Source: an uncultured Actinomycetes bacterium (GTDB taxonomy: Bacteria; Actinomycetota; Thermoleophilia; Solirubrobacterales; Solirubrobacteraceae). From it: 64,000 nt of DNA. Numbering within the stretch: the stretch's first letter is position 1; the number at the start of each line of letters is the position of its first letter. Under the pieces are notes generated by a model that ran no database searches, was not told the origin of the DNA, and saw only the letters and a program-made list of their open reading frames with translations. Of this stretch, positions 28,615 to 38,633 are shown in pieces. Made by a program: the position numbers and the translations under genes. Where the stretch lies: NCBI GenBank assembly GCA_937888775.1, contig CALAQT010000179.1, forward strand, positions 1 through 64,000. The letters run 5' to 3'.

Positions 28615-28951
28615 CGATTTCCCTTGACATCGCCCAACGCCGACACATACCCGGCTCCTACCTCCATCGACAGCCGGGCGCGGTAGCGCGATTTTTCGCC
28701 AAATGCGCTGGCCACGTCGGCATTGGGAACACGCGACGCCGCGCCGGCCGCCTGGCCCCAGACCTCGCGCTCTCGCCGCGCGGGGCGCTCGGATCGTAGG
28801 GCAGGCAGGTGAAGCCGCGTGCCGGGCGGCGTGGGTGTAGCAGGCGCGGCTAGGAACGATCACGAGCCGCCGCCGGCCCCGGAGGTCCCGGTTTTACCGG
28901 CCGCCTAAGACACCGGGGATCCCGGGGATTTTACCGGCCGCCCTGTGGCCC
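28615..28951. other. Intergenic DNA with duplicated TTTTACCGGCCGCC element
   Basis: No gene is evident. TTTTACCGGCCGCC occurs at 28892-28905 and 28929-28942. CCGG-TTTTA-CCGG and CCGGG-GAT-CCCGG can form short hairpins between and around the copies. This lies just downstream of the minus-strand DUF1918 gene, so it may act as a terminator. Confidence 0.45.
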
Positions 28952-29185
28952 TTAGCGGCTGGCGCTGCGTGGGTGCTGCTCGGCCTGCGGGGTGATGATC
29001 ACTCCGTCGGCTGGGTACAGGATTGACTCGTGTTGTTCGTCCCAGCGTACGCGGTAGTGCTCGTGACCTTGGCGGCCGAGCAGCTCGACGATCTGTCCGT
29101 GGCGAGCTTGCTCACCGTGCAGTCCGCGCGTTTCGATCCAGTCGCCGACGTGTGGCTCGCTCGTGGTTGTGGGCTTTGTGGTCAT
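28952..29185 (-). CDS. DUF1918 domain protein
   Basis: A small soluble protein of 77 residues. VGDWIETRGLHGEQARHGQIVELLG, then YRVRWDEQHESILYP and DGVIITP, match the DUF1918 fold (an SH3-like beta barrel widespread in actinobacteria, function unknown). ATG 29185 is set by an excellent GGAGGTGAACAG leader. In-frame upstream codons lack support. It is followed on the same strand by the intergenic repeat region and lies downstream of the two-domain stress protein. Confidence 0.88.
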   Translation of the reverse strand: MTTKPTTTSEPHVGDWIETRGLHGEQARHGQIVELLGRQGHEHYRVRWDEQHESILYPADGVIITPQAEQHPRSASR

Positions 29186-29300
29186 CTGTTCACCTCCGTG
29201 GGTCGATCTAACCTGCTGGCGTGAGGTTTGGCATCGGGGTGAGGGGCTGAGACGGCTTGCGGGATGTACTGAGTCGGTTGGCATGGGGCTGGCGGGTGCC

Positions 29301-30056
29301 TCACCGCGCCGGGAGGAGCAGCACCGGAATCGTGCTGTGTGCGAGTGTCTCGGACACCACGCGGGCGTGCCCAGGGTCGAGTTTCTGACCCCAGGCGAGA
29401 ACGATCAGATCCGCGGCGGCGTCGTGGGCTACGGCGGCGATGTCGTCGGCGGCGACGCCGACGCGGCGCAGTAGCGTGACGGGGTCGTGTGGGGTCGAGA
29501 TGTAGCGGCTGAGGAACTCTTCCTCCCATGCCTGTGTTGCATGTGGGTCGTGATCGGCGAACGCGGGCACAGTTGCCGGCGAGTGGACGTGCAGCACGAG
29601 GATCTCCAGCCCGTGGCGCCGAGCTAGCTTGATCATCTCGTCAAGCGCTCGGGAGCTCTCGCCGGTTCCTTCGAGCGGCACGAGGATGCGTGAGATTTGC
29701 TCGTGCGGTAGTGCGTGGGGTGGGACGATCACGACCGGCTTTGCTACCCGCGTGATCACTTCAAGCGCGGTATGCCCTGCGGGTTGGGGGCCGCCGTGCA
29801 CTCCGCGCGCGCCGAGCGCGACCGCAGCGACTTCAGGACCTTGGGCGGCGGCCACGATCTGCTGCACCGGGAGGCCGTCGACCTCGCGCAGTTCGACGCC
29901 CGAGGCGCGCGTGAGCTCCGTCGCTGCGCTGGGGGCGTTCTCGCGCACATGCAGCGCGACGACGGTGGCGTCGAACAGGGATGCGAGGGCGATCGCCATG
30001 GTGAGCACGGGCTGTGCGGACGCGTTTGAGTCCAGGGCGGCGAGCACTTTCGTCAT
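29301..30056 (-). CDS. Tandem universal stress protein
   Basis: 251 residues with two UspA-like halves. VLAALDSNASAQPVL starts the first and RILVPLEGTGESSRALDE the second. The second half ends in DLIVLAWGQ and STIPVLLLP, the usual beta-strand end of the fold. A partial ATP-loop-like ALGARGVHGG segment is in the first half. The ATG overlaps the stop of the GH65 gene in ATGA, so the two are translationally coupled, suggesting stress-linked sugar storage metabolism. Confidence 0.88.
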   Translation of the reverse strand: MTKVLAALDSNASAQPVLTMAIALASLFDATVVALHVRENAPSAATELTRASGVELREVDGLPVQQIVAAAQGPEVAAVALGARGVHGGPQPAGHTALEVITRVAKPVVIVPPHALPHEQISRILVPLEGTGESSRALDEMIKLARRHGLEILVLHVHSPATVPAFADHDPHATQAWEEEFLSRYISTPHDPVTLLRRVGVAADDIAAVAHDAAADLIVLAWGQKLDPGHARVVSETLAHSTIPVLLLPAR

Positions 30057-33000
30057 GGGAATCTCCTCGGGGAGGGTGGGGAGAGCTTGAACGTCTGGCC
30101 GGCAGGGGTCAGCTCGACGCGCTCTCCGGTGGGGCTGAGCGCGTGCACGGGAGGGTCGGCGCTCGCCTCCAGCTCGCCCGGGCGGACGCGGACGTGCACG
30201 CGACTGCCGCGGAAGCGAATGCGCAGCTGTAGCGACCCCCAGCCGCGCGGAAGGACCGGGTCGATCGCGAGCGCGTCACCCGCGGGTCGCAACCCGGCGA
30301 AGCCGAGCGCGAGCGTCCGCCAGACGCTGCCCATCGCGGCCAGGTGCAGTCCGCCGGCGGCCATGTGCCCGATGTCATCGAGGTCGATGCGGGCGGTCAG
30401 GCGGAGCATCTTCAGGGCGTGGTCGAGCCGACCGGCGCGGGCAAGCAGAGTGGCGTGCACGCCGGGCGACAGTGTGCTGCCGTGTGCGGTGCGCGGGTCG
30501 TAGAAGTCGAGGTTGGGCTCGAGCGAGCCGGCAGCGACCTCGTCGGGCACGAGGTAGTGCAGCATCAGCACGTCGGCCTGCTTGATGACCTGCGAGGCTC
30601 GCGTGCGCTCGTGGCCGAGCAGCATGTCGGCCGCGACCGGTCGCGTGGGTGTGATCTGGGCGATCAGGAGCGGCTCGAGCGCGTGGAACCCGGCGAACTG
30701 CTCATAGATCCCGGTCGCTGGGTCGTAGCCGTCGACGATCGCGTCTGCCAGATCGAGCCAGCGGCGGCGTTCAGTCTCGTCCACGACGTTGGCGCCGAGA
30801 TCGGCTGCGCGCCGGAGGTTCCAGCGGGCCATCACGTTGGTGTAGGCGTTGTCGTCGACGCGTTCATGGTACTCGTCGGGACCGATCACGCCGCGGATGT
30901 GCCCGCGGCCCTGATCGGCCTGCTCGATCCGAGATGCCCACCAGCGGGCGGTTTGCACGATCAGTTCGCATCCCGGACCGGCGGCGAACGCCTGATCGCC
31001 GGTCCAGTCGATGTAGCACGCTGCCGCCCACGCGACGTCGGCGATGATGTGCTCCTCCAGCGGGCCGGTGAGAACTTCTACGCGCTCGCCATCCGAGCCG
31101 CGCAGGTGTCCCGGCGTCACGTCTTGGCCCGAGCGCGCGGACTCCCATGGGAAGCGAGCGCCGTCCCGTCCCCGCGCAGCTGCGACGCGCATCGCCGCAG
31201 GCAGCCGCCGGACGCGGTACTCGAGCATCGCCCGTGCAGCCCGTGGATGGGTAGCGGCCAGGAACGGGAGGACGTACACGTCGCTGTCCCAGAACACGTG
31301 CCCGCGGTAGGCGTTGCCGGTCAGCCCGCGCGCACCGACCGCCGCCTCGCCCTCGTCCCGCGTGCTCGCGAGCAGGTGGAAGATCGCGAACCGGACTGCC
31401 AGCTGCAGCTCTGGATCGCCTTCGATCAGTACGTCGGCGTCAGCCCACCGCGACGCCCACGCCTGGCGGTGCTCGCACAGCAGTTGATCGAATCCAAGCT
31501 CGTGTGCGCGCTGGACGCGGTCGAGCGCGGCGCGTTGATCGGCGGTGCCCCGGACCATGCCCTCGTACGCCGCAATCCGATCGAGCACTCCGGCGCCACC
31601 CGGGCCATGCAGGTCGTCGCGCATTGCCATGGCGATCGATCCAGGCCGCCCGCGGACGCGCATCCAGGAACAGCCGTCGGCCTCGCCTTCCTCATGAGTC
31701 ACTCCGGGCGGCGGTTGAGGTGAGCTGACGACGCGCATGCTCCCGTCCTGCGTGACCCGCAGCACTGCAGTAGCCGGCCGCGAGAGCGAAGAGAACAAGG
31801 CCGCGTCGAGTCGCTCGTCCTCCGAGGAGAGCTGCTGGTGCAGAACACCGGCGTGGAGGTCGAGCACCCGGTGGACATGCCCGCCGGCATCGTCGTGAAG
31901 GGCGATCGTGTTCCAGCGCGGTGCAGCCAGCAGGTGCGTCTCGGCGCCCGTTCTGGTGTACACGCCCGACATCAGTACGGCGGGATCGCAACCGGCCCGA
32001 TCGGCGATCACGCTCCCGCGCGTACCGAGCCGGCCGTCGGCGAGCGACAGCAACGACTCGTGTACTCGCTCCAGCAGGGGATCAAAGCCATCGATCGCCA
32101 GCGTCCACGCCGGGTCCTTGCTGACGATTGGCAGCTCGCCGTCGCGGCGGCGAGCGATCTGGTCCTCGAGCACCGCCGCGAACGCGTCCGGCCCGCCGCC
32201 GAGCCAGACCACACCTGCGCCAACGCCGCCGGGCTCGACCCCGACCGACACCGCCGTGGCGCGGCGCGCTTCGTCAACCAGCAGCCGCGAGTCGCTGCCC
32301 GCAAGGCCGCCCAGCGCCCCGAACTCATCACCGGCGACCAAGACCTGGTCCGGTGCTATGCCGCTCAGCCACAGCTTGCGCATGATCCACCGGACAGAGT
32401 CCGATTTGTCCGTCAGGCCGATCTCGACGTGCTTCGCATCGCTGGTCACCCTCGGGTCGACCAGCCCCGCCTCGATGGCGGCGGTGCGGGCGATCGCGAC
32501 TGCCTCTGGGAGCCCCGCGATTCCGGCCGCGGCGAGACGACTCTCCACCGCCGCCAGCAACTCGGCGATCTGAGCCTTCGGCGGGTGGTCCCACCCGGGC
32601 TCGGGGATCAGGTCGATCTGGCGCCGGTTCAGCCGCTTGGGGACGATCCTTGTCACAAGTCCGCGCGCGGACAACCGTTCCATGGTTAGCTGCGCGGCGC
32701 ACGACAGGGCCGTGTCCTCTGCCGAGCTGGCGGTTCGCCGGTAGGCGAGCTGCGGTCCGTCCCGATTGACGCGGAACACCTCCGAGCCGCGGTTTAGAGC
32801 CAGCACGACGCCTCCGGGACCAGCGGGGCGCGCAGCGAGCTGGCCGTCAACCTTGCCGACATGCGTGCCGGTCACGACGGCCAGCTCCAGCCCCTGGGCG
32901 GATGCCTCCTCCAGCAACTTCCGAATGTGAGTCGCATCAGCGCGCCGATCCGGCACGGCCGTGCCGTCCCAGTCGAACACGATCGCTTCAAATCGGCGCG

Positions 33001-33187
33001 CCAACACGGCGGATTTGCGAATCTTCTCTGCCGGCGCGATAGTCATGCTGACCGCGGGACTGAACGTGGGCTTTCCACTGTCGAGTGGCACATCGACTTC
33101 AGCTTCACACCTGGCATTGCCGGCCGCCACCGTGGTTCCCCCTCGGTTCATCTGGGTCATTCCCCGATTCACGACGCGTTGCCTCAA
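30053..33187 (-). CDS. HAD phosphatase-GH65 glycoside hydrolase/phosphorylase fusion
   Basis: 1044 residues. Residues ~60-350 are a HAD-type domain of the trehalose-phosphatase/sucrose-phosphatase kind (VFDWDGTAVPDR, VVTGTHVG, VLVAGDEFG). Residues ~360-1030 are a glycosyl hydrolase family 65 domain, with GHVFWDSDVYVLPF, VIGPDEYHERVDDNAYTN (proposed general acid Glu) and KQADVLMLHYL. GH65 members act on trehalose, maltose or kojibiose by hydrolysis or phosphorolysis. The HAD domain could remove phosphate from a product or from trehalose 6-phosphate (inferred). It is followed by a coupled tandem-USP gene. Confidence 0.88.
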   Translation of the reverse strand: MRQRVVNRGMTQMNRGGTTVAAGNARCEAEVDVPLDSGKPTFSPAVSMTIAPAEKIRKSAVLARRFEAIVFDWDGTAVPDRRADATHIRKLLEEASAQGLELAVVTGTHVGKVDGQLAARPAGPGGVVLALNRGSEVFRVNRDGPQLAYRRTASSAEDTALSCAAQLTMERLSARGLVTRIVPKRLNRRQIDLIPEPGWDHPPKAQIAELLAAVESRLAAAGIAGLPEAVAIARTAAIEAGLVDPRVTSDAKHVEIGLTDKSDSVRWIMRKLWLSGIAPDQVLVAGDEFGALGGLAGSDSRLLVDEARRATAVSVGVEPGGVGAGVVWLGGGPDAFAAVLEDQIARRRDGELPIVSKDPAWTLAIDGFDPLLERVHESLLSLADGRLGTRGSVIADRAGCDPAVLMSGVYTRTGAETHLLAAPRWNTIALHDDAGGHVHRVLDLHAGVLHQQLSSEDERLDAALFSSLSRPATAVLRVTQDGSMRVVSSPQPPPGVTHEEGEADGCSWMRVRGRPGSIAMAMRDDLHGPGGAGVLDRIAAYEGMVRGTADQRAALDRVQRAHELGFDQLLCEHRQAWASRWADADVLIEGDPELQLAVRFAIFHLLASTRDEGEAAVGARGLTGNAYRGHVFWDSDVYVLPFLAATHPRAARAMLEYRVRRLPAAMRVAAARGRDGARFPWESARSGQDVTPGHLRGSDGERVEVLTGPLEEHIIADVAWAAACYIDWTGDQAFAAGPGCELIVQTARWWASRIEQADQGRGHIRGVIGPDEYHERVDDNAYTNVMARWNLRRAADLGANVVDETERRRWLDLADAIVDGYDPATGIYEQFAGFHALEPLLIAQITPTRPVAADMLLGHERTRASQVIKQADVLMLHYLVPDEVAAGSLEPNLDFYDPRTAHGSTLSPGVHATLLARAGRLDHALKMLRLTARIDLDDIGHMAAGGLHLAAMGSVWRTLALGFAGLRPAGDALAIDPVLPRGWGSLQLRIRFRGSRVHVRVRPGELEASADPPVHALSPTGERVELTPAGQTFKLSPPSPRRFP

Positions 33188-33382
33188 ATGACGTCAGAGG
33201 TCCAGGCGCCGATCGCCTCACAGATGAATGCCTCCGAATTGGGGAATACGGCCAGGCGAACGGCGAGAATTCATCCGAGGTACGGGGAAGCGACAAGCGA
33301 TTCGAGCGCCAGACGGTCTCTTCCGTGAGGCACCTGTGGAGCAGAGCGTAGGATCGATGGGGCTGATGAGATTGGCATCGTT

Positions 33383-35695
33383 GTGAGCCAGCGAGGGGCG
33401 CCTGAGGAGTCCGCAGGCGCGCGAAGCGGTTCGGCGGGTGCTCGCACCGACGGGCAGGGGTCGGGCGACGGAGTTGTTGGCGAGCGGTTGTTCCGCAGTC
33501 CGCGTGGAGAGCACTTCGAGGTGATCGGGCGCGCTGGCCCCCTTCAGCCCGCGCCGCCGATCCGAGCTGAGTCGCGCGAGGAGCTGCTGGTGATCAAGGA
33601 CGCGGAGCTTTTCCTGTGCGCTCGCCCGGATGGAGATGTCGCTGCCGACCACGTCTCCGGCGAGGGCTTCTACGCCTACGACACGCGCTATCTATCGGAG
33701 ATCGGCCTCGAGGTCGGCGGCGCCCGTCCGATAGCGCTGTCCTACGCGGCGGTTGACGACCGCGCGATCGTCGACTCCACCAACGCCGATCTGCAGCGCG
33801 GGCCGCTGCGCTTCATACCGCAGATGTCGTTGAGCATCACGCGCGAGTTGATGATCGCCTCGGGGCGCTTGTACTACCTTGTGCGGGTCCTCAACTTCCT
33901 GCGCGAGGTCGTGACGACGTCGGTGTTGCTCGCGCTGGCCGGAGATTTCGCCGACATGTTCGAGGTTCGCGGTGGCGTTGCACGCCCCGCTCGCGGTCAC
34001 GCTCTGGCGCCCAAGCATCTCGAGCGCGGGCTCGTGCTGGCCTACGTCGGGGAGGATGATGTGTTTCGCGAGGCGATCGTCGAGTTCGATCCCATGCCGG
34101 CGCTCATCGAGTTGGGGCTGGATCGCGCGCAGGCGCGCTGGGAGGTCACGCTCCAGCCGGGTGAGCCGGCGACGATCCTGATGACTGCCGAGGCCTCGAT
34201 CGGCGGTCGCCGGCGACCGCGGCGACGGTTCGCGACTGCGGCGGCGGAGCTTGAGCGCTCCGGTTGCAATTGGTACGCCTCATGCACCTCCATCCAGACC
34301 GACAACCCGTTGTTCGACGGGCTGATCGCGACCGCGACGCGTGACCTGCGGGACCTGATCACCCCCGCGCCCGGCGGAAAGATCGTATCGGCGGGCATTC
34401 CCTGGTATGTGGCGGCGTTCGGGCGCGACGCGCTGATCACCGCCGGCGAAGCGATGCTGCTCAACCCAGAGCTGTCGCTCGACGCGCTTCGGGTACTGGC
34501 CAAGCTCCAGGCCAAAGAGGACGATCCGTGGCGTGACGCCGAGCCGGGCAAGATCCTGCACGAGCTGCGGGTGGGTGAGCTGGCCGGCGCGGGGATCGTG
34601 CCGCACACGCCCTATTACGGGACGGTCGACGCGACCCCTCTGTTCCTGATGCGGGCAGCCGATTACCACGCTTGGACTGGTGATCTCGAGACGCTTCGAG
34701 CGCTGCGCCCCGCGCTCGATGCCGCGTTGCGCTGGATCGACGAGTACGGCGATCGCGACGGCGACGGGTTCATCGAGTACGAGCGCCGCTCGCCCGGTGG
34801 TCTCCAGAACCAGGGATGGAAGGACTCACACGACTCGGTCGTCCACGCCGACGGAAGTCTCGCCGAGGGACCGATCGCACTCGTCGAGGCCCAGGGCTAC
34901 GTCTATATGGCCAAGCGAACCATCGCTGACGTCTACGACGCGCTCGGCGCATCAGATGTCGCCGCGCAGCTGCGCGACCAGGCACAGGCGCTGCGCCTGG
35001 CGTTCAATGACGCATTCTGGAATCCGGAGGAGGGAACGTTTGCCTTGGCACTCGACGGACGCAAGCGGCAGGTGGCGAGCGTGGCCTCGAATCCCGGTCA
35101 TTGTCTGTACTGCGGGATCGTCGAGCCGGACAAAGCGATCGCTGTCGCCGAACGTCTGATGGCGCAGGACATGTTCTGCGGTTGGGGGATACGGACGCTG
35201 TCGAGTGAGTGCCCGGCGTTTAACCCGATGAGCTACCACAACGGATCGGTGTGGCCACACGACAACGCAATCATCGCCGCCGGCTTGAAGCGCTACGGCC
35301 AGCACCAGTCGGTCGCGAAGATCGCCGGAGCCATGTTCGACGTAGCCACCGCCGCGCGAGACTTCCGCCTCCCGGAGCTCTACTGCGGCTTCGACCGCTC
35401 CGCGCGACCTGCAGTCGTCGCCTACCCGGTCGCGTGCATCCCCCAGGCCTGGGCGGCGGCAGCCCCGTTCCTGATCCTGCAGGCGATGCTCGGCATCTCA
35501 GCCGATGCGCCCGCTCACGCGCTGCGGATCGAACGACCGGCGCTCCCCGACTGGCTCGGGCGCATACGGCTCCAGGGCCTCCGCGTCGGTGACGCAAGCG
35601 TGAACCTGGCGTTCGAGCGCGAAGGACCCGTCACGAGCTTCGCGCTGCTGGAACAGCACGGCGAGATCAACGTAACGATGGCCGCCGGCGAATAA
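33383..35695 (+). CDS. Glycogen-debranching-type amylo-alpha-1,6-glucosidase
   Basis: 770 residues. A disordered N-terminal ~60 residues, a GDE_N-type beta domain (~70-300: DAELFLCARPDG, GEGFYAYDTRYLSE) and a C-terminal (alpha/alpha)6 barrel. The barrel carries IPWYVAAFGRDALITA, NQGWKDSHDSVVH (a probable catalytic acid region) and NGSVWPHDNAIIA, as in bacterial amylo-alpha-1,6-glucosidase. It probably cleaves alpha-1,6 glycosidic branches. GTG 33383 is assigned; no strong leader is visible. It diverges from the GH65 fusion across 195 bp and forms a carbohydrate-storage cluster with it. Confidence 0.9.
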   Translation: MSQRGAPEESAGARSGSAGARTDGQGSGDGVVGERLFRSPRGEHFEVIGRAGPLQPAPPIRAESREELLVIKDAELFLCARPDGDVAADHVSGEGFYAYDTRYLSEIGLEVGGARPIALSYAAVDDRAIVDSTNADLQRGPLRFIPQMSLSITRELMIASGRLYYLVRVLNFLREVVTTSVLLALAGDFADMFEVRGGVARPARGHALAPKHLERGLVLAYVGEDDVFREAIVEFDPMPALIELGLDRAQARWEVTLQPGEPATILMTAEASIGGRRRPRRRFATAAAELERSGCNWYASCTSIQTDNPLFDGLIATATRDLRDLITPAPGGKIVSAGIPWYVAAFGRDALITAGEAMLLNPELSLDALRVLAKLQAKEDDPWRDAEPGKILHELRVGELAGAGIVPHTPYYGTVDATPLFLMRAADYHAWTGDLETLRALRPALDAALRWIDEYGDRDGDGFIEYERRSPGGLQNQGWKDSHDSVVHADGSLAEGPIALVEAQGYVYMAKRTIADVYDALGASDVAAQLRDQAQALRLAFNDAFWNPEEGTFALALDGRKRQVASVASNPGHCLYCGIVEPDKAIAVAERLMAQDMFCGWGIRTLSSECPAFNPMSYHNGSVWPHDNAIIAAGLKRYGQHQSVAKIAGAMFDVATAARDFRLPELYCGFDRSARPAVVAYPVACIPQAWAAAAPFLILQAMLGISADAPAHALRIERPALPDWLGRIRLQGLRVGDASVNLAFEREGPVTSFALLEQHGEINVTMAAGE

Positions 35696-35945
35696 CCCGA
35701 AAAAACTCCTTACCTCTCCTGACACAGCAAAGTCCCCGCCGCGGCAAAGTTCATCGGCAGTAACTGCTGATCTTGGCCAGCAGGCTCCGGGGGTGCCCCG
35801 CGGACCAGTGTCAGTCGTCGCGCGAGCGAGCATTCGGTCGGGGCCTCGTGGAACTACGCGAAACCGCAAGCCGGGATCCGTCCGTGAACAGGGGGCTTGC
35901 CATCCGCGAGATCATTGAGCGGCACACCCGATAGAAGGAGACCGA

Positions 35946-36290
35946 ATGGAGAGCTGGGATATCCGCTCGCTCGACATTGAGCCCCACCACCCCCAAGTGC
36001 TGCGCTCAGACGACGAGACTCGAGCGATCGCGATCCGCCTGCCCGGGGGGGAGGAGCTACAAGAGCATCAGGTCCACGAGCGCGCCTACCTGCTCGTCGC
36101 CGACGGCGAGATCGAAATCTCCCACGAGGGCAGCAGCGTAACCGGCGGAACCGGCTTTCTCTCACACTTTGAGCCCAACGAGCGTCGCACAGTACGCGCT
36201 CTAACCGACGCGCGGCTCGTGCTCGTCCTAGCGCCATGGCCAGGGATGGGGCACCCGTCGCGAGTCGTCCCGACTCTTACCGACGGCTAA
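35946..36290 (+). CDS. Cupin domain protein
   Basis: A single-domain cupin of 114 residues. Motif 1 HQVHERAYLLVADGEIEI is present, giving two His and a Glu for metal, and motif 2 is weak around FEPNERRTVRA. AGAAGGAGACCGA precedes ATG 35946, a strong start. A paralogue with the same N-terminal layout (SWDL/SWDI..LD) is encoded at 57536-57927. The enzymatic role is unknown. It stands alone downstream of the debranching enzyme. Confidence 0.8.
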   Translation: MESWDIRSLDIEPHHPQVLRSDDETRAIAIRLPGGEELQEHQVHERAYLLVADGEIEISHEGSSVTGGTGFLSHFEPNERRTVRALTDARLVLVLAPWPGMGHPSRVVPTLTDG

Positions 36291-36471
36291 AGCGCGTCAA
36301 CATTGTCTTCCACCTCAGCCGCCGCGGAGACCAGAAGCCGAGACCAGGTCACACGGCCCGCCCGCGCGCCCGACACGGCGCGAGGGGATTCTGGGGCTCC
36401 GTCGGCTGCTGCGGCGCGCCAAAGCATGCGTCTGGGTGAGCGTGGCGGTGCAGCTCTCGTTGGTCGGCCGA

Positions 36472-37110
36472 TCAGCGTGCCGGCTTTAGGAGCTGGACGC
36501 TCTCCAGCCATCGTCGGAGCTGGCCGGCGGACTGGAACTGCACGGTCAGCATGCCTAAGCTGCGTGCTGCGTCGAGATTCCGCGGTGAGTCATCGATCAT
36601 CACGGTCGCAGACGGCGTGAGGCTGAAGCGATCAAGCAGCCGCTGGAAGATCTCGAGATCCGGCTTGGCCGTACCTTCGAACGCCGAGACAACCGTTCCG
36701 TCGAACCAGCCAAGGAACGGAAAGCGCTCCAGACGGCGGGGATAGGTCTCGGCTTCCATGTTGGTCAGCGCGTAGCAAGGGATCCCCGCGTCCTTGAGCG
36801 CGCGCAGGATCTCCACGGCCTCATGGATTGGACCGGCGATCATCTCCTCGCTTCGGCGACCCCATGCCCAGATGAGCTCGGCGTGCTCTGGGTGGCTCGC
36901 GGCCAGCTTCGCGCACGACCGGTCGACGGGTACGCCGCGATCGTGGGCTGCATGCCACTCCAGCGTGCAAACCTTCTCCAAGAAGTAGTTCATGGCGTCC
37001 TCGTCGTGAAAGAGCTTCCGATAGAGATATCGAGGATCCCAGTCAAGCAGTACGCCACCGACATCGAAGACGACGGCATCAATCGGTCCAACGCTGCCTT
37101 CGGCGTGCAT
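36472..37110 (-). CDS. HAD-IA family hydrolase
   Basis: 212 residues. HAD motif I VVFDVGGVLLDWD, motif II ALTNMEAE, motif III Lys in TAKPDLE and motif IV VMIDDSPRNLDAA are all intact. The cap is a helical C1 type between motifs I and II. It resembles haloacid-dehalogenase/epoxide-hydrolase-N-like or phosphatase enzymes (HAD-IA variant 3). The substrate is unknown. It is convergent with the cupin gene and separated by 314 bp from the next gene. Confidence 0.88.
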   Translation of the reverse strand: MHAEGSVGPIDAVVFDVGGVLLDWDPRYLYRKLFHDEDAMNYFLEKVCTLEWHAAHDRGVPVDRSCAKLAASHPEHAELIWAWGRRSEEMIAGPIHEAVEILRALKDAGIPCYALTNMEAETYPRRLERFPFLGWFDGTVVSAFEGTAKPDLEIFQRLLDRFSLTPSATVMIDDSPRNLDAARSLGMLTVQFQSAGQLRRWLESVQLLKPAR

Positions 37111-37424
37111 CGGTTAAGCGTCGCCGATTTGGCGACCTCGTGGCCCGACATCCCGATCGGTCAACCTGCCGCTTGTCGCGCAACGCACGTTCGCCCGCTC
37201 GTTCTCCCTTCTCTGTTAGCCGAGCCGACGCGCAACCGCTCAAGCGCATCCCGCGAGGCCGGCGTGGCAGCCAGCTCGTCGAAGCCCTCCACGGCGGTGA
37301 ATCACCGCAAACGCCGCGCCGCTTGTTCCCCGTGCCGACGGCGATCATTCGTCTGACTCGTCAGGTCTTGGGCGGTAGAAACGGCCGGGTTCAAGTTGTT
37401 CGGGGCCGAGGTCGATCAAGCTGG
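37111..37424. other. Intergenic region upstream of the secreted hydrolase-like gene
   Basis: No gene recognised. An open frame runs in phase with the next gene but lacks a credible start or family similarity, so it is taken as leader DNA. It probably contains divergent promoters for the HAD gene and the downstream gene. Confidence 0.4.
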
Positions 37425-38495
37425 ATGAGGATGCGCCGCTCCGTGCTCTGGATGTTGATGTCGATGGCGCTGCTGCCCGTTGGCTGGCCGCATCATCTCC
37501 TGCTGGGCGTCGCCGACTCCCCAGGCGACGCGCACCGGCTGGCCGCGCGCGCTCCGGTCGATGCTCGCTACCAGTATCTGTCAGGCGGCGTCAATACAGG
37601 ACAGGGCTGGGCCACCTGGAACCCGGATGGAACGTTTGCCTCGATGTACGTGCGGGAGTCGATCGCGGCGCACATGATCCCGGTGCTGACCTACTACCAG
37701 CTGCTTCAGTCAAAGCCAGCGGTCGGGTTGGGCGAGATGCAGAAGGATCTGTCGAACCTGCGCAACCCAGGGACGATGCGATCCTATTGGAACGATTATC
37801 GGCTGCTGCTGCGCAGGGTTGGAGACGCCTCTGGACGCCACCCAACGATAATTCATATCGAACCTGACCTGTGGGGATACCTCGAGCAGGCGCACGCGAC
37901 CGCCCTTGCCCGCTCGTTCGCGCGGAAGCTGATCGCTCTGCGCGACAGGCTCGCTCCCCATGTATTGCTCGCGTGGCATTTGAGCGTCTGGGGAACGGGG
38001 GAAGATCCGACCTATTCAAAACCATCGCTTGCGCATACGGATGCGCTGGCAGCCAAATCGGCCGCGTTCTACGAGGCGCTCAAGGCGCGATTCGATCTGG
38101 TGTTCAACGACGTCACCGACCGCGATGCGGGGTTCTACCAGTACGTCGAAGGCAATCCGAACACGTGGTGGAGACCATCCGACTTCCGCCGCCACGACGC
38201 CTACATAGCCGGCTTCACTCGGCGCACCGGTACTCCGGTGGTGCTCTGGCAACTGCCGTTGGGCGACACAATGCTCAACAACACCTGGGGCCGCTACCGC
38301 GACAACCGCTTGCAGTGGTGGTTAAACGACCCGACCGGCTCACATCTCCACGCGACCCGCGACGCGGGCGTGATCGGCCTTCTCTTCGGCGGTGGGGCCA
38401 CCGGAACCACGAGCGACCAGACCGACGGCGGCTTCTTCTACCGCCTGGCCCGCCATTACGAAACCCAGCCGCTCGCGCTCTCGGCAAAGCTTTAG
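37425..38495 (+). CDS. Secreted TIM-barrel glycoside-hydrolase-like protein
   Basis: 356 residues. An N-terminal hydrophobic signal segment (VLWMLMSMALLPVGWPHHLLLG) leads into a domain with YQYLSGGVNTGQGWATW, YVRESIAAHMIPVLTYYQLL, IIHIEPDLWGYLE and VLWQLPLGDTMLNNTWGRYR. The pattern suggests an alpha/beta barrel carbohydrate-active enzyme, with the EPDLWGY Glu as a candidate catalytic residue. I cannot assign a GH family. ATG 37425 or 37431 may start it. Confidence 0.6.
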   Translation: MRMRRSVLWMLMSMALLPVGWPHHLLLGVADSPGDAHRLAARAPVDARYQYLSGGVNTGQGWATWNPDGTFASMYVRESIAAHMIPVLTYYQLLQSKPAVGLGEMQKDLSNLRNPGTMRSYWNDYRLLLRRVGDASGRHPTIIHIEPDLWGYLEQAHATALARSFARKLIALRDRLAPHVLLAWHLSVWGTGEDPTYSKPSLAHTDALAAKSAAFYEALKARFDLVFNDVTDRDAGFYQYVEGNPNTWWRPSDFRRHDAYIAGFTRRTGTPVVLWQLPLGDTMLNNTWGRYRDNRLQWWLNDPTGSHLHATRDAGVIGLLFGGGATGTTSDQTDGGFFYRLARHYETQPLALSAKL

Positions 38496-38633
38496 AACTC
38501 CACAATGGTGATTGAGCAATGTGCCATGTGCGGAATGCGCGCTTTGAGGGTAGCTCTGGTCTGGCGCAGTGCCGCGCTGGTCTGAAGGCGCTGCGATCGT
38601 CGTCGTCACAGATCCACGATCAAGGGAGGCCTG

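Noticed and set aside
28615..28863. An N-terminal extension of the GGDEF-EAL protein to 28863
   Set aside because: The extra 83 residues are Arg/Ala/Cys-rich without similarity, and ATG 28614 sits right before the first membrane helix with a ribosome-binding site.
37140..37424. A longer start for the secreted hydrolase-like gene
   Set aside because: It would bury the signal peptide at residue ~96, and no leader or similarity supports it.
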